Below are positions 34,967-43,485 of a stretch of 64,000 bases of DNA, piece by piece. The DNA lies in NCBI RefSeq assembly GCF_025854375.1, contig NZ_CP107575.1:2728001-2792000 (forward strand). Direction: 5' to 3'. Each line of letters opens with the position of its first letter. Position 1 is the stretch's first letter. The notes under the pieces are model-generated. The model was not told the origin of the DNA. It ran no database searches and saw only the letters and a list, made by a program, of their open reading frames with translations. A program made the translations under genes and the position numbers. The DNA is from Glutamicibacter sp. JL.03c. GTDB lineage: Bacteria > Actinomycetota > Actinomycetes > Actinomycetales > Micrococcaceae.

Positions 34967-34996
34967 ACCGGTGGGGCCACTCGCTGCCCCACCGGT
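34967..34996 (-). promoter_or_regulatory. stem-loop in the leader of the MFS gene
   Basis: Perfect 11-bp stem ACCGGTGGGGC (34967-34977 and 34986-34996), 8-base loop, 64 bases before the preferred MFS start and inside an in-frame upstream coding possibility. On the transcribed strand it is followed by an A-run, so it is not a terminator; it may influence translation or RNA stability. Confidence 0.5.
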
Positions 34997-35147
34997 GATT
35001 TGAGCGTTCTGCTTGAGTTTGTCTACTGCAACAGATCGTTCTTCCACTAATATCCCTCCTCCCAAAGCAAGCCGTGTGATTTCTTGTTAGGATTTGAGCA
35101 GTTTGGTCAAAATACTGGCCTTCGAGAGCACCAGGAGTGAGCATATA

Positions 35148-35624
35148 GTGCGATTAGACGACGTAGACCTCAAAGTACTGCTCGCCCTCATCAAGGATCC
35201 GCGCATCCAGATCTCTGAATTGGCTGATGAAGTCGGCATTGCCCGCAACACGGCGCAGTCCCGGTTGCGCCGGCTGCAGCGTTCGGAGATCCTGCGTGAT
35301 GGCGGCCGCGATATCGACCTCGGCAAGCTGGGCTATGACGTGCTTGCCTTTGTCACCTTGGAAGTCAATCACCGGGACCTAGATACCGTGATCACCGCGC
35401 TGCGGCAGATCCCCAACGTCCTGGAAATCCATGAAACCTCCGGACGCGGAGATGTCTGGGTCCGGCTGATTGCCACCGACACCCACCAGTTGCAGTCCGC
35501 GCTGCGCCAGATCTTGCGCATCAAGGGAGTCACTCGTTCGGAAACGACCTTCGCGTTGCACACGCATTTGGCCTACCGTGCCTCTCCATTGTTGGAGCAC
35601 TATTCCGAGCATGATCATCAATAA
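35148..35624 (+). CDS. Lrp/AsnC-family regulator
   Basis: A 158-residue regulator with the Lrp plan: N-terminal winged helix-turn-helix (LDDVDLKVLLALIKDPRIQISELADEVGIARNTAQSRLRRLQ) and a C-terminal RAM ligand domain (VLAFVTLEVNHRDLDTVITAL, then IHETSGRGDVWVRLIATD). GTG at 35148 is preceded by AGGAG. These proteins sense amino acids and usually control the gene divergent from them, here the MFS transporter 244 bases away. Confidence 0.92.
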   Translation: MRLDDVDLKVLLALIKDPRIQISELADEVGIARNTAQSRLRRLQRSEILRDGGRDIDLGKLGYDVLAFVTLEVNHRDLDTVITALRQIPNVLEIHETSGRGDVWVRLIATDTHQLQSALRQILRIKGVTRSETTFALHTHLAYRASPLLEHYSEHDHQ

Positions 35625-35758
35625 GCCATTCACTTCCTGCCCAATAAAACAAGACTTTCGTTTAGAGTTTTACGGTCCTACGCTGGTGCTACGAGAAGTC
35701 ACGAGGAGAATCCCCCGACTTCGACGGCGGATCCCTCGTATCAGCGAAGGAGTACGTC

Positions 35759-36019
35759 ATGAGCAGAGATTTTGAACCGACAGAGTTCGCTCCGGAATTC
35801 GGCAACGACATTTATGAGCCAGATGATGGCCGCGACTCCCAAGCGTACGAAGGCTCCAGCGACATGCCCGAGACCATGCGCAACAAGGACCCGCTAGCCA
35901 AGCGCCAGTATCTCTATGATGACGATCTGGAAACCGAAGACGACCTCGATAATGAATTCCGCGGCGATGATTCAGAAGACGAGGACGAAGACCTGTACGA
36001 CCCCGATGATGAAGACTAG
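35759..36019 (+). CDS. small highly acidic protein
   Basis: Eighty-six residues beginning MSRDFEPTEFAPEFGNDIYE, with about 40% Asp+Glu and a C-terminal run of acidic residues (DSEDEDEDLYDPDDED). Ribosome site AAGGAG seven bases before ATG. No domain, signal or membrane segment, probably disordered. It lies between the Lrp-type regulator and a LysR gene, all on the same strand. The function is unknown; the clear start site and codon pattern support it as real. Confidence 0.7.
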   Translation: MSRDFEPTEFAPEFGNDIYEPDDGRDSQAYEGSSDMPETMRNKDPLAKRQYLYDDDLETEDDLDNEFRGDDSEDEDEDLYDPDDED

Positions 36020-36065
36020 CCTCCCGGCTAAGCAAAACTTGGGCTAAAGGCCATAGACTTTAGAA

Positions 36066-36971
36066 GTGATTAATCCAGTTCATCTGCGCACTCTGCTCGA
36101 AGTAGTGGCGCATCGCTCCTTTGCCACGGCCGCTACCCGCCTCGGCTACACGGCCAGTGCTGTATCCCAGCAGATGACAGCACTGGAACGAAGCACAGGG
36201 ACCACGCTCTTTGTCCGCGGCGCCCGCTCGATCACCCCCACACCGGGAGCCCTGCGCATGGTGCGCCACGCCAAGCGCGTGCTCACCGACCTCGACGCGC
36301 TCATGGCTGACGTCGCCACCATCTCCACCGACGCCACAGACCTCGAAGAAATCAAGCTGGGCATTTTCCCCTCGCTGGCAACCTACGCCTTGCCGCAAAT
36401 CCTCAAAGCCCCGGATTGGGCATCCTTGGGGATCAACCTCAGGTTATGGATCGGTGAACCCCAGCAGACCGTCGCCGGTCTCGGCACCGGTGGAGACCTT
36501 GATCTGGCACTGATCTTCCAGGTAGGACCCGGCGGACTGTCGTGGCCAGCCTCATTGGAACGCACTTGGCTGGGCGATGACCAATTCCGTGTGGTGATCC
36601 CCGCTTCGTGGCCGATTGCCGACGACTCCCAGCTCACCGTGGACCAGCTGGCCGAGTGGCCATGGATCTTCCACCACCCCGGAACCTCGGATGCAACGCT
36701 GATTTCCAGGCTGTTCTCCTCGTACAACATCCACCCGCAAGTGGCGGCCTACTGCGACGACTTCAACGCCTCGCTGAGCTTGGTCTCCTCCGGGCTGGGC
36801 GCCGCCCTGGTCCCTGATCTGGCCATGGCCAATGCACCCGAAGGCCTGCGCATTATCGATGCCCCGGAAATCCGCCTGGCACGTTCCATCTTTGCGTTGA
36901 AGCCAGAGAACTCGAAGAAGCCTAAGGTCGCCCTGGTGCTCGACCGGCTGGCCCAGATCCTGGCCCAGTAG
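36066..36971 (+). CDS. LysR-family regulator
   Basis: A 301-residue LysR protein: winged helix at 1-60 (LRTLLEVVAHRSFATAATRLGYTASAVSQQMTALERSTGTTLFVRG) and a periplasmic-binding-protein-like effector domain from about 90. GTG start. The gene lies 57 bases before the 3-hydroxyisobutyryl-CoA hydrolase gene on the same strand, so control of branched-chain acyl-CoA metabolism is possible. A short hairpin (36985-37001) sits between the two. Confidence 0.9.
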   Translation: MINPVHLRTLLEVVAHRSFATAATRLGYTASAVSQQMTALERSTGTTLFVRGARSITPTPGALRMVRHAKRVLTDLDALMADVATISTDATDLEEIKLGIFPSLATYALPQILKAPDWASLGINLRLWIGEPQQTVAGLGTGGDLDLALIFQVGPGGLSWPASLERTWLGDDQFRVVIPASWPIADDSQLTVDQLAEWPWIFHHPGTSDATLISRLFSSYNIHPQVAAYCDDFNASLSLVSSGLGAALVPDLAMANAPEGLRIIDAPEIRLARSIFALKPENSKKPKVALVLDRLAQILAQ

Positions 36972-37028
36972 ACCCGAATCATTTCCGTCGGGCACCGACG
37001 GTGCCTAAACATTATTGAGGAGCCATCC

Positions 37029-38093
37029 GTGGAACGCTCAAGCGCGCCCGCCGATCCGGCAACAAATATCGTTTCCCGAGTCCATGGCCCCATCGGCCAC
37101 ATTGAGCTGGACCGGCCGGCGAAGCTCAACGCGCTGACCTTGGGGATGCTCACGGAACTGACCCGCGTGCTCAGCTCCTGGGCCGGGGATTCCTCGATTT
37201 CGCTGGTGCTGCTGACCGGCCGAGGCGAGCGGGCCTTCTGCGCTGGCGGGGACATCGCTGATTTCCATCGCGCCGTCACTACCGGAAAGCACCAGGAGTT
37301 CCTCGATCTCCTGTCGCTGGAATTCGATCTGGACTACCTGATCTCCACCTATCCCAAGCCATTAATCAGCTTGGCCCACGGCATCACCATGGGCGGCGGG
37401 GTGGGACTGGCATCCCACGCGCCGGTGCGCCTGGTAACCCAAAGCGCCACCATGGGCATGCCAGAAGCCAAGATCGGCTACACCCCCGATGTCGGCGGAA
37501 GCCACCTGCTGGCCAACGCTCCGGGGCATTTCGGCGAATACTTCGCCATGAGCGCCTCCTCGTTCAAGGGAGCTGACGCGGTCTATCTCGGATTTGCGGA
37601 TGTGGTGGTCACAGATTCTTTCGCACAAAGCATCCTCGACGAGCTCGATGAATTCGTGGGATTATCCGCCAGTGAAATCATCTCTGCCATCGAAGTGCTG
37701 CATGGCGCACAGGAATCCTATGCCCTGGAGCTGAGCCAGGGATGGGTGGATCATGCCTTCAGCGCCGATACCCCTGCCCAGGTCCTCGAACGCCTCGAGC
37801 AGATGGTGCACCCCGCAGCCCGGCAGTCCGCCGCAACGCTGTTGGCCAACTCGCCATCCAGTGTCAGCTCCGCGTTCTACACGGTGCGCGAGGCACGCTC
37901 CGACCAAGACCTGCGTTCGGCCCTGGACCGGGAACTGCGCATGGCAGGCTACCTGATGCACCAGCCGGATCTTGCCGAAGGCATTCGCGCCCAGGTGATC
38001 GACAAAGACCGCAACCCGCAGTGGTCGCCAGCACTAATGAGCGAGGTGGACCAGTACGAATTGCGATCCCTGGCCGAAGGGTCCCAGCTCTAG
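37029..38093 (+). CDS. 3-hydroxyisobutyryl-CoA hydrolase-like (crotonase fold)
   Basis: A 354-residue crotonase-superfamily enzyme. The oxyanion hole segments are RAFCAGGDIADFH and ITMGGGVGLASHAPVR, followed by FGMPEAKIGY-type GMPEAKIGYTPDVGGSHLL. The C-terminal DRELRMAGYLM... and VIDKDRNPQWSP motifs define the 3-hydroxyisobutyryl-CoA hydrolase branch rather than plain enoyl-CoA hydratase. It would release 3-hydroxyisobutyrate in valine breakdown. GTG start with GAGGAG. Its stop overlaps the convergent glutamate-synthase-like gene by four bases. Confidence 0.88.
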   Translation: MERSSAPADPATNIVSRVHGPIGHIELDRPAKLNALTLGMLTELTRVLSSWAGDSSISLVLLTGRGERAFCAGGDIADFHRAVTTGKHQEFLDLLSLEFDLDYLISTYPKPLISLAHGITMGGGVGLASHAPVRLVTQSATMGMPEAKIGYTPDVGGSHLLANAPGHFGEYFAMSASSFKGADAVYLGFADVVVTDSFAQSILDELDEFVGLSASEIISAIEVLHGAQESYALELSQGWVDHAFSADTPAQVLERLEQMVHPAARQSAATLLANSPSSVSSAFYTVREARSDQDLRSALDRELRMAGYLMHQPDLAEGIRAQVIDKDRNPQWSPALMSEVDQYELRSLAEGSQL

Positions 38094-39856
38094 TTATCGG
38101 CCCCTGGCCTGCCTTCGGGCCGGGTGACATCTGAATGCACCGGACGGACCTTGGCCGATTCCCTTGGTTCTATGCGCGGTGCGCTGATTGCATCCTGCGG
38201 CTCGCGCACCCTGGCTGGCTCAATGCCGACGCCCAGTGGTTCTGCAAAGTGCAACGGTGCATGCTCGCCGAAGTGGTCCGCATCGGCTTCGTCCCAGTCC
38301 TCTTTCCATGACCCTGGGGCATCATCCAATAATTCACCGGGACGCAGCCAGTGGAACAGCGAAGCATAGGACCGGGTGGACTGCAGATTCACCCGTCGGC
38401 GGAGCATGCGCGTAGTGAGCTGGTTCGGACTGGTCAGGCCCATGGAAGCCATGATCTGGGCGGATTCGGTGACCGTCAGCCGGTGGTAATTGTAGACGCG
38501 GTGTCCCTTGTCCTGCACGTTCAGGGCCCGCATGAGGCGCTTGTTCTGGGTAGCCACCCCTACAGGGCAATGGTTGGTATGGCACTGCTGCGCCTGGATG
38601 CACCCGGTAGCCATCATCATGGAGCGGGCCGAGAAGGTGAAGTCCGCGCCTTGGATCAGCCGCTTGATGATGTCCGAGCCGCTGGCGATCTTGCCTGCCG
38701 CGGCCAATCGAATTTCATCGCGCAGCCCGGCGCCGACCAGGGTATTGTGCACCAGCATCAGCCCTTCGGTCAGCGGGGCACCCACATGGTCCTCGTACTC
38801 CAGCGGTGCCGCACCGGTGCCGCCTTCTGCACCATCTACGGTAATGAAGTCCACAACAATACCGGTCTCCAGCATGCCCTTGCAGATGGCCATGACATCG
38901 GTACGCGAACCAACACAGAATTTGATGCCCACGGGCTTGCCGCCACTGAGCTCGCGAAGGCGCGCGACAAAGTGCATCAGCTCGCGCGGGGTGGAGAACT
39001 CGGCATGGCTGGCCGGCGAGATGCAGTCCTCCCCCATCGGCACCTCACGGGCTTCAGCGATTTCCGCCGTGATCTTGGCCGCTGGCAGCACGCCGCCGAG
39101 GCCGGGCTTGGCGCCCTGGGAGAGCTTGATCGTGATGCCCTTGACGTTCTCGTGCTTGGCCTTGGCCGCGAAGGTTTCCGGGTTGAACCGGCCGTCCGTG
39201 GTTCGGCAGCCGAAATAGCCTGAACCGATTTCCCAGAACAGGTCCGCACCGTATTCCAGATGATATTTCGTCAGTCCGCCTTCACCGGTTTCGTGGACGA
39301 ATTCGCCCATCTCCGCGCCCTTGTTCATCGCCAAGACGGCATTGGCCGAGAGCGCGCCGAAGCTCATGGACGAGATATTCATCAGTGAAATCTCATAGGG
39401 CTGGGTGCACTGGCTGGAACCGACCTTCACCCGGAATTGGCTGGTGGGCGGTGCCACCGGGGCCGCCGATTGCAAAAGGTACTCGTGGCCGATGGCGTTC
39501 ACATCGCGCTCGGTGCCAAAGGCCTTATGGCTGTCGGCGCCCTTGGCCCGTGCGTACACCAGGGAACGGGTGTCCCGGTCAAAGGGCTTGCCATCGGTGT
39601 TCCGCTCGATGAAGTACTGCTGGATTTCCGGGCGGATGAACTCAAAGAGGTAGCGGGCATGCCCGACAATCGGGAAGTTGCGCAGGATCGCATGCTTTTT
39701 CTGCACGAGGTCACGGATCCCGAGCAGTACCAGCAGTCCGGTCAATGCCACCAGGATCCACCAGACCCACCCGCCAGAAGTACCGGCCAGGATCGCGGTG
39801 ACGACGAACCCGGTGGCGAGGACGCCGAGGAACAGGAGAACTACTATTCGCATCAT
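38090..39856 (-). CDS. membrane-tethered FMN-binding glutamate synthase-like protein
   Basis: A 588-residue protein with two N-terminal membrane helices (residues 3-25 and 30-48) joined to a GltB-type FMN/synthase barrel: MNISSMSFGALSANAV, ITIKLSQGAKPGLGG, DFITVDGAEGGTGAAPLEYEDHVG, and a Cys-containing GCIQAQQCHTNHCPVGVATQ segment typical of the Fe-S region. It lacks the glutamine amidotransferase and GXGXG beta-helix domains of full glutamate synthase. Members of this YerD-like group are common but without a proven role. The C-terminal 60 residues are polar and proline/arginine-rich. It follows the CydC-like gene by 40 bases and may belong to that transcript. Confidence 0.87.
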   Translation of the reverse strand: MMRIVVLLFLGVLATGFVVTAILAGTSGGWVWWILVALTGLLVLLGIRDLVQKKHAILRNFPIVGHARYLFEFIRPEIQQYFIERNTDGKPFDRDTRSLVYARAKGADSHKAFGTERDVNAIGHEYLLQSAAPVAPPTSQFRVKVGSSQCTQPYEISLMNISSMSFGALSANAVLAMNKGAEMGEFVHETGEGGLTKYHLEYGADLFWEIGSGYFGCRTTDGRFNPETFAAKAKHENVKGITIKLSQGAKPGLGGVLPAAKITAEIAEAREVPMGEDCISPASHAEFSTPRELMHFVARLRELSGGKPVGIKFCVGSRTDVMAICKGMLETGIVVDFITVDGAEGGTGAAPLEYEDHVGAPLTEGLMLVHNTLVGAGLRDEIRLAAAGKIASGSDIIKRLIQGADFTFSARSMMMATGCIQAQQCHTNHCPVGVATQNKRLMRALNVQDKGHRVYNYHRLTVTESAQIMASMGLTSPNQLTTRMLRRRVNLQSTRSYASLFHWLRPGELLDDAPGSWKEDWDEADADHFGEHAPLHFAEPLGVGIEPARVREPQDAISAPRIEPRESAKVRPVHSDVTRPEGRPGADN

Positions 39857-39896
39857 GATGCCGAGCCTAGTAGCTCAGCGCCGCCTTGTCAGGCGA

Positions 39897-41657
39897 CTAG
39901 CCCGGGAGGATCCGATCCACCTCGCGGATGGCCATCTGCGAGAACAGCGAATCGGTGTTCGCCAGCAGCTCGGAGCTGTGGCCACGTTCGGCGACCGTGC
40001 CTTCATCAAGGACCAGTATCGTGGTGGCCTGTCCAACCGTTGCCAGGCGATGGCTGATCATCACCACTGCCATTGCCTCCTGGCGGCGGCGTTCAATCGC
40101 CTGCAATACCAGTTGTTCGCTTTGTGCATCCAGGGCGCTGGTAGATTCGTCCAAGACCAGGATGGCCGGCTCGCGGATCAGTGCCCGGGCCAAGGCCAGG
40201 CGTTGGGTCTGGCCACCGGAAATCCTGGCGCCGCGCTCCCCGAGCCGGGTATCAAGGCCCGCCTTTTGCCGGCTCAGCCAGCTGCCCAGGCCCAGCTCCT
40301 CCAACACTGCTACCAGCTGGTCATCGCTGATCCCCTTCAGGCCAAGCAGCAGGTTGTCGCGTATCGTGCCACGCACGGTGACCGAGTCCTGGGAGACCAG
40401 GATGATCTTTCGGCGCAGTTCTTCCAAGCTGGTCTCGGTGATGTCGACACCGCCAAAGCCGATGGCGCCGGTATGCTCGATAGCTCGCACCAAGGCTGCG
40501 GCCAGCGATGATTTCCCTGAGCCGCTCGCGCCGACCAGCGCCACCACTTCACCTGGCTTCACGGCCAGATTTACCCCTTGCAGCACGGTGTTTGGTCCAT
40601 AGCTGATGCACAGATCTTCAATGACCAGCTCTCCGGCGTCGGGCAAAGCTTGCGGGTGCGCGGGATCAGCAACTGCAGGTTTGAAGGTAGCCGTGGCGTG
40701 CAGCCGGCGAGCGCTGGCCAGCGAGTCTTGCAGCCCCAGAATGAACCCGTCCACCGCGCGGACCGCTTCAAAGGAAGGCACCAGGGCGCAAGCCATAACG
40801 ACCAGCGCGCCGAACTGGCCTTGGGTGCCCAAGAGAATGAAGAGCGCCAGCAGGCTGCCCCAGATCACCAGCTGGGTCAGTGCGGCACGAACCGCGGTGA
40901 TCTTGCCGGTGCTCACCACGCCGGCGCCGGCAGCGCTGGTGCTCTCACGCAGGCGCGCCAGGGTCTCGTTGCCTCCGTGGAAGTTGTGCAGGACTTCCAC
41001 GCCGGCCATGGCTTCGGTCAGCAACTGGTTCTGTGCGCCACGAGCCGCTGCGGTTTTCGCCGCATTGTGCCGCAGTCTGCGCACGCCCACGACCGGAATG
41101 ACCAGTCCGATCAGCACATATGCGCCGAGCACGACCAGTGCTGGCTCTTGGCCGAACTGGATCCAGGCAGCCGATGTGGTCACGGCGCTGACTACGACCG
41201 CTGATACGGCAGGTGGCAGGGTGTGGGCGAAAAACACCTCGACCTTATCGATGTCGCTCGTCGCCCGGGCAAGGAGGTTTCCCGAATTCTTGGTGGCCGC
41301 GGTGAAGGGGGCCTGCCGTTCGAAAGCCGCGTACATGCGTCGGCGCAGTCGCGCCAGGGACAAGAACGCCACCCGGTGACCGACATACTGCTCCAGATAG
41401 CGCAGGACTCCCTTGGCCAGTCCGAGCAGGAAGATCAATCCGATGAGCCAACCCCAGCCCACTGACTGCAGCAGGCCCATGCCCGGGAATCCCAGTACGC
41501 GCACCAGGCCCATGCCGGCCAGGACAAAAATGCTCAAGGAGACCAGTCGAGTCAAGCAGGAGAAGAGACTGGCCATGGCCAATGGAGCGAGCAAGTCCCT
41601 GGTGGTTCCGATGAGCCAGAAGACGCTCGCCACGGTGTGCTTCCTTTCGCTGCTCAT
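39897..41657 (-). CDS. ABC exporter half, CydC-like
   Basis: A 586-residue fused membrane/ATPase subunit. Six hydrophobic helices in the first 300 residues. The nucleotide domain has Walker A GASGSGKSS, signature ISGGQTQRLALARAL, and Walker B ILVLDESTSALD. A glycine-rich coupling region and the length fit the second subunit of heterodimeric exporters such as CydDC, which exports cysteine/glutathione to the outside for bd-oxidase assembly. Overlaps the upstream CydD-like gene by four bases (ATGA), so the two form a heterodimer. No cydAB is seen within the window, so another small-molecule exporter is an alternative. Confidence 0.82.
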   Translation of the reverse strand: MSSERKHTVASVFWLIGTTRDLLAPLAMASLFSCLTRLVSLSIFVLAGMGLVRVLGFPGMGLLQSVGWGWLIGLIFLLGLAKGVLRYLEQYVGHRVAFLSLARLRRRMYAAFERQAPFTAATKNSGNLLARATSDIDKVEVFFAHTLPPAVSAVVVSAVTTSAAWIQFGQEPALVVLGAYVLIGLVIPVVGVRRLRHNAAKTAAARGAQNQLLTEAMAGVEVLHNFHGGNETLARLRESTSAAGAGVVSTGKITAVRAALTQLVIWGSLLALFILLGTQGQFGALVVMACALVPSFEAVRAVDGFILGLQDSLASARRLHATATFKPAVADPAHPQALPDAGELVIEDLCISYGPNTVLQGVNLAVKPGEVVALVGASGSGKSSLAAALVRAIEHTGAIGFGGVDITETSLEELRRKIILVSQDSVTVRGTIRDNLLLGLKGISDDQLVAVLEELGLGSWLSRQKAGLDTRLGERGARISGGQTQRLALARALIREPAILVLDESTSALDAQSEQLVLQAIERRRQEAMAVVMISHRLATVGQATTILVLDEGTVAERGHSSELLANTDSLFSQMAIREVDRILPG

Positions 41658-43396
41658 GCGTGCCCCTCCCCGAGTGAAGACAGTCCGCCGGATTGCAGCT
41701 GCGCGGTGCGATGGTTCAACTTCTCTACGGCATCTTTGAGGTAGCCGGGTTGGCCCAGGAGTTCTTCGCGCGCCCCGGCTTGGATGACTCGCCCGTGGTC
41801 CATCACCACCACCCGGTCATAGTCGGAAAGCAATCCCAGCCGGTGGGTGACAGTGATGATAGTGGTGGATGGGTCGAGGTCTTGCAGGGTTTGGATGATG
41901 CCCGCTTCGCTATGCACATCCAGCGCGCTGGTGGGTTCATCAAGCAGGAGGATTGGCCGGTTGGCCAGCAGAGCACGCGCGAGCGAAAGCCGCTGGGCTT
42001 GGCCGCCGGAGAGCCGGGCGCCGCCTTCGCCTAGTTGCTGGTCCAGGCCCAGCGATTGCGCGTGGAACCAAGAGTCCATCCCTACTTGGGTGATGGCCGA
42101 GCGCAATTGCTCATCGGTAGCGGACCGTGCAGACAGCTGGAGATTTTCTCGCAGGCTTACGCCGAAGAGCGTGGCGTGCTGTTCAACGACGGCGCTATTG
42201 GCTTTGAGGGTGGCTGGCCCCATGGGCTGCCGGCCATCATGGATCAGCCCGCTGGTGGATTCAAGCTGGCCTTGGAGCACCCGGATCAACGAGCTCTTGC
42301 CGCTGCCGGAGGCGCCGATGATGGCCGTGCGGGATCCCGCCGGGAACTGCAGGTTGATATCCTCCAATGCCCGGTCGGTTCCGTTATAGCTGGCAGACAG
42401 ATTCTCAATGAATAACCCGTTGGCTCCCAGGTCCACGCGCAACGGGTTGGCCATGGATGGGTGCATCGGGATTTCTTCGATTTCGGCCAGTTTCTTCTCG
42501 GCTGCCTTGCCTGTCATGCCGATGTAGAAGAAGCTGCCCGCGTAGTTCACCGGTGCCAGCATCAAGTAGCTGAGGATGACCAGAGCCACGGCTGAGCCCG
42601 GGGTGATGGCACCGCTGCTGGCGCGCCACCAGGCCAGCAGCGAGGCGATGGCCAACAGCAGCACAGCAAAGCTGGAATCGATGACCAGCAGGATCAGCTG
42701 GTTTCTGGCCAGCAGCTTCATCACTTGTTGGCGCACGCGCTCGGTGGCTGCGTTGATGGCTTGGCCCATCCAGGTGCTGCCGCCGTTGAACTTGAGCATG
42801 TTCAAGGAACGCAGCGCGTCGAGGAACGTGGCCGAGAGAATGCCCTGGGCCCTGCGGTATTCCCCGTTCGCTCCCCCGAACCGACGCTGGAAGCCCACCA
42901 CGATCACCGGCACGAAGGCGGTGGGGATGAGCAGCAGTATCGCGCTGAGCGGATCAATGAACAGCGCAATAAAGATCAGGATCAAAACGGGGGTGGCTAC
43001 CGCGGCACTGGCTGGTCCGATGAAGCTGGACCGGTACTTCACCGAGCGTTCCACCGAATCCATGGCTGCGTGCACCAGCTCGCCTTCGCCCGCACGGCGA
43101 ACGGCCAACGGCCCGATCGACAGGTACTGCTTGAGCAATTTGGAGCGGTGGAAGCTGGTCAGGGCCTGGCTGTCGTGGGAGATCACGATGGGAATCAAGA
43201 ACGTCGCGACGAGCAGAGCCAGTAATTCGCCAACGACTCCGATGTACCACTGGCTATCGAGCGAAGCGCCGGTGTGCAGCCGATCAAACCCTTGGCCCAG
43301 CAGCACGACGAGTCCTGCGGATCCGGCCGCGGCAATCAGGCTGAGCGCCACGACGATTGCTGTTGCTGCCGAAAAAATTCCAAAGACCCTACGCAC
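41654..43396 (-). CDS. ABC exporter half, CydD-like
   Basis: A 580-residue partner of the preceding entry, first gene of the pair. Six helices, then Walker A GASGSGKSS, signature LSGGQAQRLSLARALL, Walker B ILLLDEPTSALD and H-loop VTHRLG. The VRRAGEGELVHAAMDSVERSVKYRSSFIGP segment corresponds to the region after helix 3 in CydD proteins (GELATLLTDGIDALDGYF in classical ones), but it is divergent. GTG start with GGATAGGG upstream. Divergent from the thioesterase gene, 90 bases apart. Confidence 0.82.
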   Translation of the reverse strand: MRRVFGIFSAATAIVVALSLIAAAGSAGLVVLLGQGFDRLHTGASLDSQWYIGVVGELLALLVATFLIPIVISHDSQALTSFHRSKLLKQYLSIGPLAVRRAGEGELVHAAMDSVERSVKYRSSFIGPASAAVATPVLILIFIALFIDPLSAILLLIPTAFVPVIVVGFQRRFGGANGEYRRAQGILSATFLDALRSLNMLKFNGGSTWMGQAINAATERVRQQVMKLLARNQLILLVIDSSFAVLLLAIASLLAWWRASSGAITPGSAVALVILSYLMLAPVNYAGSFFYIGMTGKAAEKKLAEIEEIPMHPSMANPLRVDLGANGLFIENLSASYNGTDRALEDINLQFPAGSRTAIIGASGSGKSSLIRVLQGQLESTSGLIHDGRQPMGPATLKANSAVVEQHATLFGVSLRENLQLSARSATDEQLRSAITQVGMDSWFHAQSLGLDQQLGEGGARLSGGQAQRLSLARALLANRPILLLDEPTSALDVHSEAGIIQTLQDLDPSTTIITVTHRLGLLSDYDRVVVMDHGRVIQAGAREELLGQPGYLKDAVEKLNHRTAQLQSGGLSSLGEGHA

Positions 43397-43485
43397 ATCC
43401 CTATCCTAGGACAGATCAGCCCTCGACCTGCAGGGTGTTTGTCACACATTGCCGGTGGCGCGGGAAGTAGGCGAAACTGGAAGGC

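Noticed and set aside
36985-37001. CCGTCGG/CCGACGG hairpin between LysR and the hydrolase gene
   Set aside because: Only 7 bp without a T-run and with an alternative pairing; too weak to call a terminator, and an operator reading lacks support.
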